Part shown: piece after piece, positions 60,077 to 64,000 of the stretch | Layout of the letters: the number at the start of each line of letters is the position of its first letter | How positions within the stretch are numbered: the stretch's first letter is position 1 | Source of the DNA: an uncultured Muribaculaceae bacterium | GTDB lineage: Bacteria; Bacteroidota; Bacteroidia; Bacteroidales; Muribaculaceae | NCBI GenBank assembly: GCA_910587915.1 | Contig: CAJUOB010000003.1 | Location: 97,764 to 161,763, forward strand | Direction of reading: 5' to 3' | Length of the DNA stretch: 64,000 bases | The notes under the pieces: generated by a model | Databases searched by the model: none | Told to the model about the DNA's origin: nothing | The model's input: only the letters and a program-made list of their open reading frames with translations | Position numbers and translations under genes: made by a program

Positions 60077-60163
60077 TGGTGCTGTATTTTGCGGTGTAGA
60101 ATATCTCTCCCGTCCGATACCAATCATAGAGAATCCACATTAATTAATTTAACAAGCTATTTT

Positions 60164-63100
60164 ATGAACAAAGGTTTCTTGAAAATCGCACTCCTTTCTG
60201 CTGTGTGTGTTTCGACGCCGTTGTCGTTCACTTCTTGTAAAGACTACGACGACGATATCGTTGAAATCAACACCACAACAGATGGACTGACCAAACAACT
60301 CGCCGACCTGCAGACAGCACTCGAAGCTGCTAAGTCGGCTGCCAGTGCAGCTCAGGATGCAGCTCAGCGCGCTCTCGAGGAAGGCCAGCAGGCTGCTGCT
60401 GCTGCCGAACTCGCCAAGCAGGCTGCTGCCACAGCTAAGGCTGAGGCCATCGAAGCTGTTATGAATGAGCTTAAGCCCCTCATCAACAGCGCAACTGCTG
60501 CTAACGAAGAAAATGCTAAGAAAATAGCAGAACTCGCAGGCAAAATCGAAGGTATCGAACAAGGTCTGAGCAACATCGACCTCACCGATATCAACAAACA
60601 AATCGGCGACCAGGCTGACGCTATTGCTGCCATCAATACTCAGCTCACCGCCATCAATACCCAGATCACCGCTCTTGAAAAATTCAAGACCGACCTCACC
60701 GCTCAGCTCAGCGGCTATGAGGACCTCAAGAACAAGGTTGCTCAGATCGACGGTATTGTATCCGACCTCAACGATCTCAAGGGTGAAGTTAACACTCTTA
60801 AGACCAAAATCGAAACTCTTGAAGGTACTGTAGGTTCTCATACAACTGAAATCAACACTATCAAGGGTCAGCTCGCCGGTGTTTCTACCGAAATCTCTCA
60901 GAGCGTTTCGAATGCAGTCAACACTATCGCCGGTACTCTTTCTCGCCGTCTTACTTCGGTGACTCTGATGCCCAGCCTTTATGTTGATGGTATCCCCACT
61001 ATCGAGTTCCTTTCCGCTAAGTACGTGAAGAAAGAACTCAAGAACGGTGTATGGGTTCCCTCTACTGCAAATAAGAACACCTTCATCATCACCAACAACA
61101 CAACCGAAGCTGAATACCGTCTCAACCCCGGTACTCTCAAGGACGAAGATATCGACATCAACAAGATGGCATACGTAAGCCGCATCGCTACTTCGCGTGC
61201 CGGTGAACTTGTCAACGATATCGTAACTGTTGCTTCTGCTTCTGTTGCTGACAATGGTGTCCTCAATGTGAAACTCGGCAAGGGCAATACTGAATCTCTC
61301 AACCTTTCCGGTGAAAAGATTTACACTGTATCGCTCAAAGTTCCCGTAGCTGCCAAGCACCTCTTCGCAGAAAACGGTGAAACTGAAGCTGCTGTTTACT
61401 CTGAATTCACCCGTCTTGCTGAAACATATTTCCAGCCTGAACTCGCTTTCATCGCCGGTGCATATATCGGCAACAAGAGCCACCTCTGCGACTCTGCAGA
61501 AGTTTATCAGTCGGAAGCTGGTAAGATGATCTCCAAGAACTATGTGTATAACAAGTCGCACAACCTGTATGAACTCGTAGAAGGTTGCGCACTGTTCGCG
61601 AACGACACTCACAAGGCTCTTACCCGTGCTGAACTTCAGGCTTACGGCATGGACATCAAGTTCCACGTTGCTAAGGCTGCTTATGAGCCCACTTCTACCG
61701 ACAAGACCAACCAGCAGGAATATGTGAAACTGTCTGGCGAGAACAACTCTGTTCTTACTCCTATCACCTCGTCGGGTCAGGAAGGCAATCAGACCATCGT
61801 TGGCCGTCAGCCCATTATCGCTGCTACTCTTGTCGACGTTACCAACAACAACGTAATCGAACAGAAGTACTTCAAGGTGTTCTTCACACCTGTTGAAATG
61901 GAAGACGTCAAGATCGATTGGACTGATATCTCTACTATCGGCAAGCCTTGCGAAGGTGCAAGCTACAACTTCGGTTGGAAGGATATGGCAGAACGCATCC
62001 TCGAAAAGCTCAACGAAGGCACCGGTATGTCGAAGGAAGAATTCACCAAGATCTATGGTGCTACCACTCCCACCGTTGCTCCTGCAAACGATGAAAATGG
62101 CAAGCTCATTCCTAACTTGGTAGCAAGCAACCTCGACGCTTCTACTCCTGTGATGACTTGGACCGTTACCAAGGAACAGCTCGGTAATCTCAAAGTTGGC
62201 GAAAACACAGCTACATTCACTAAGACTGTTACCTTCACCGACGCAACCGGTCTCCATCCCAATGTAATCGTAAATCTCAAGTGGACTGTTAAGACTACTG
62301 TTTCTCCTGTTGCCCTCGGCAAGACCGATGACCTCAAGTGGAACAACAACACCATGAAGGTTTACCCCGTGCCCATGCAGCTCCCCTACGACCACAAGCA
62401 GAAGGCAAGATATAACACCAACATCCTTGAAGGTCGTCTCAAGCCCTATACCACCGGTATGCTCGCTTGCGGTCACTATGATATCGACTTTGCCGCTGCT
62501 GGCAACCCCGTATATCCCGGCAAGCTTTCCTTCCCGCAGGGCTACAGCCACTGGAGCTTCACTGCCGCTAACCAGGAGAACCTCGACGCTGTATACTACA
62601 CTATCGCCAACGCTAACGAAGATGGCAAGAAGCTCGTTTCGACCGGCGGTATTGTTAAGGTAGACTGGTCGAACGACATCAACGGTCTCTCTAATAACCG
62701 CTACGTCTTCGGTACCATCAACCTCCAGATCGTTCGCATCCTCACTCTCAACACTGTAACCTCGCAGTCGATCACCGACAACTCGCACTCGCAGACTATC
62801 AACATCGCTAAGGCTTACTCGCTCACCGATGCATTTGGTAACCTCGTAGCTGCTGAGCCCACCGCTGAAGAACCCTATGCTGCTGACTACTACGAATACT
62901 ATGGCGTACAGACTGCAACATTCGGTAGCGACATCAAGGTTGCTGACGACGCAGAAGGCAAAGTAAACGTTCGCACTCTTGCTTCGCTCAACATGACCGC
63001 TGACGTTAACAACGTATCTGGTGAACTCAAGTTCCAGAACAACGGTGCTCCTCTCCAGGCTAATGCTTACCTCATCGTTCCTGTTAAGGTAACTCACCTC

Positions 63101-63175
63101 TGGGGTGTTCTCGAAGGCCACATCGCAGTGCCTTTGAACAAGAGCAACGCTCCTCTCAATGCCCCCCGCAACTAA
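60164..63175 (+). CDS. Large coiled-coil lipoprotein, PL29-lyase-N-terminal-like surface protein
   Basis: A 1003-residue lipoprotein (KIALLSAVCVSTPLSFTSCKDYDDD). Residues about 25-250 are long coiled coils: an Ala/Glu-rich part (DLQTALEAAKSAASAAQDAAQRALEEG), then repeated INTQL/LTAINTQ-type heptads. The CKDYDDDI...L...L opening followed by a coiled coil is what is annotated as PL29 lyase N-terminal domain in Bacteroidales. The rest (about 270-1003) is beta-rich (SLYVDGIPTIEFLSAKY..., TVKTTVSPVALGKTDDLKW). No catalytic residues are recognised. Codon use is strongly biased (for example AAG, GGT, CTC) unlike its neighbours, suggesting very high expression, as for an S-layer-like or abundant surface protein. 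A 1044-codon antisense frame is a by-product of that bias. Confidence 0.75.
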   Translation: MNKGFLKIALLSAVCVSTPLSFTSCKDYDDDIVEINTTTDGLTKQLADLQTALEAAKSAASAAQDAAQRALEEGQQAAAAAELAKQAAATAKAEAIEAVMNELKPLINSATAANEENAKKIAELAGKIEGIEQGLSNIDLTDINKQIGDQADAIAAINTQLTAINTQITALEKFKTDLTAQLSGYEDLKNKVAQIDGIVSDLNDLKGEVNTLKTKIETLEGTVGSHTTEINTIKGQLAGVSTEISQSVSNAVNTIAGTLSRRLTSVTLMPSLYVDGIPTIEFLSAKYVKKELKNGVWVPSTANKNTFIITNNTTEAEYRLNPGTLKDEDIDINKMAYVSRIATSRAGELVNDIVTVASASVADNGVLNVKLGKGNTESLNLSGEKIYTVSLKVPVAAKHLFAENGETEAAVYSEFTRLAETYFQPELAFIAGAYIGNKSHLCDSAEVYQSEAGKMISKNYVYNKSHNLYELVEGCALFANDTHKALTRAELQAYGMDIKFHVAKAAYEPTSTDKTNQQEYVKLSGENNSVLTPITSSGQEGNQTIVGRQPIIAATLVDVTNNNVIEQKYFKVFFTPVEMEDVKIDWTDISTIGKPCEGASYNFGWKDMAERILEKLNEGTGMSKEEFTKIYGATTPTVAPANDENGKLIPNLVASNLDASTPVMTWTVTKEQLGNLKVGENTATFTKTVTFTDATGLHPNVIVNLKWTVKTTVSPVALGKTDDLKWNNNTMKVYPVPMQLPYDHKQKARYNTNILEGRLKPYTTGMLACGHYDIDFAAAGNPVYPGKLSFPQGYSHWSFTAANQENLDAVYYTIANANEDGKKLVSTGGIVKVDWSNDINGLSNNRYVFGTINLQIVRILTLNTVTSQSITDNSHSQTINIAKAYSLTDAFGNLVAAEPTAEEPYAADYYEYYGVQTATFGSDIKVADDAEGKVNVRTLASLNMTADVNNVSGELKFQNNGAPLQANAYLIVPVKVTHLWGVLEGHIAVPLNKSNAPLNAPRN

Positions 63176-63205
63176 TTGATATAACATTCGATTAGAAATA
63201 ATCCC

Positions 63206-63241
63206 GACCGGGAGCCCCTCAAAGGCTCCCGGTCTTTTTTT
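63206..63241 (+). terminator. Terminator of the large lipoprotein gene
   Basis: Perfect 11-bp stem GACCGGGAGCC / GGCTCCCGGTC (63206-63216, 63224-63234), loop CCTCAAA, then seven T. Confidence 0.88.
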
Positions 63242-63279
63242 ACATACTGCCGTGATCACGGCGGTATGTTTTTTATGTA

Positions 63280-64000
63280 CCATTACGTCGCCTCTCCGAG
63301 GCTGTCGTTTTAGTGTATTGGGGCTGTCCCCGGGTTGCGCCCAGGGTTAGGGACGATGTCGTGGCTCCGCCACTCTGTCGGTGCTGTGGTTGTGTTTGTG
63401 GCACCGCAATGCGGCGCAGGGTGGTTGGGTGTCGTTGGGTACCATAGCTGCGGACCGCGATGCGGCCCTTGCAATGGCCTACAAATCTGTGGCCGCGATG
63501 CGGCCTGGGTGTGTTGCGTGTGCCATGGGCGACTGATCTGATGGTGGCTTGTGTGTGGGCCGCGTGGCGGCGCTGGGTGGATGGGTGGCGTTGGATACCA
63601 TAGCTGCGGACCGCTATGCGGCCTGGGTGTGCTGGCTGCTTTTCTTTGGGCATCACTATGTCGCCTCTCCGAGGCTATGTTAGGGGGTAGTGGCTGTCCC
63701 CGGGTTGCGCCCGGGGTTAGGGACGATGTCGTGGCTCCGCCACTCTGTCGGTGCGGTGGTTGTGGTTGTGGCACCGCAATGCGGCGCGGGGTGGATGGGT
63801 TGTTGTTGGGTACCATAGCTGCGGACCGCTCTGCGGCCCGCAGCTATGGCCTACTGATCTGTGGCCGCGATGCGGCCTGCGTTGGGCTGGCTGCTTTTCT
63901 TTGGGCACCACTATGTCGCCTCTCCGAGGCTATGTTAGGGGGGGGAGTGGCTGTCCCCGGGTTGCGCCCGGGGTTAGGGACGATGTCGTGGCTCCGCCAC
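63280..64000. repeat. Mosaic hairpin repeat block, tandem units
   Basis: No gene is supported in this stretch. A longer unit recurs: GGCTGTCCCCGGGTTGCGCCC...GTGGCTCCGCCAC starts at 63322, 63692 and 63949, and CGCCTCTCCGAGGC occurs near 63290, 63662 and 63918. Between the units lie different mixtures of GCACCGCAATGCGGCGC, TACCATAGCTGCGGACCGC and GTGGCCGCGATGCGGCC. The open frames here (on both strands) consist only of these repeats. Confidence 0.85.

Noticed and set aside
60149..63283. 1044-codon open frame on the minus strand opposite the large lipoprotein
   Set aside because: Exact antisense of a well-supported lipoprotein gene with signal peptide and terminator; the open frame follows from its codon bias and encodes no recognisable protein.
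63273..63911. Open frames of 64-168 codons in the right-end repeats
   Set aside because: They consist only of repeated hairpin words on both strands and have no start signals or family motifs.
63280..64000. CRISPR array
   Set aside because: Repeats are of several kinds, lie at irregular distances (257 and 370 bases for the largest unit) and have no uniform unique spacers; no cas gene is near.

Overview
The window looks like a chromosomal stretch from a gut Bacteroidales, most likely Muribaculaceae (S24-7) or a close relative. The basis is a mixture of sequence and family knowledge: repeated TAnnTTTG promoter boxes (several with a TTG about 20 bases upstream, the Bacteroidetes -33/-7 pattern), TonB-dependent receptors with a carboxypeptidase-regulatory N-terminus, many SPII lipoproteins, glycan-degrading GH51/GH92/GH97/GH2 enzymes, a serine palmitoyltransferase-like enzyme, two kinds of rubrerythrin, a PCMD lipoprotein and a PL29-N-terminal-like coiled-coil lipoprotein. 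The species assignment is inference.

Housekeeping and metabolism are GC-rich and tightly packed. They include: a GH51 arabinofuranosidase cut by the left edge (1-875, minus); a TonB receptor plus a choice-of-anchor-J lipoprotein (4650-9378); PduO and a DUF2795 protein; an HxlR regulator divergent from a cupin; GH92 and GH97 (17115-21444); a minus-strand cluster of a polyferredoxin-like membrane protein, uvrB and ygiQ (24936-29771); an outer-membrane barrel/PCMD operon (29835-33899); a porin and a SIMPL protein; a beta-helix-like repeat protein; rubrerythrin; tRNA-Arg; a TonB receptor/HMA metal pair; an orphan histidine kinase divergent from a PepSY-like lipoprotein; a translationally coupled DPP4/membrane protein/miaA/secreted protein operon; a GH2 enzyme; SPT; reverse rubrerythrin; a probable 6S-type RNA; and a 1003-residue surface lipoprotein.

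The accessory regions stand out as AT-rich and mosaic. Two loci (1091-4260 and 41183-46360) are orphan Rhs tips: remnants of GC-rich Rhs core fused to AT-rich zinc-metallopeptidase toxin domains (HEFKH; and an M91-like HELIH), each followed by small exported proteins or lipoproteins that are candidate immunity proteins. A third locus (21684-24853) is a tandem array in which a promoter and both gene ends are repeated nearly identically while the gene core diverges, ending in an Imm26-type immunity gene; one Imm26 copy is internally deleted. Between 11416 and 16204 lie two small islets bounded by direct repeats: an AlbA_2/nucleotidyltransferase pair (47-bp repeats) and a decayed hipBA module (113-bp repeats) whose hipB still has three evenly phased operator dyads.

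The intergenic spaces next to the Rhs and immunity loci, and the right end of the window (63280-64000), are filled with a mosaic family of short hairpin words, mostly 5-8 bp arms around 3-5 base loops. This repeat family, its association with toxin/immunity turnover, and the leaderless-looking promoter carried by the immunity-array repeat are the least explained signals here. No CRISPR array, rRNA, transposase or integrase gene was seen.
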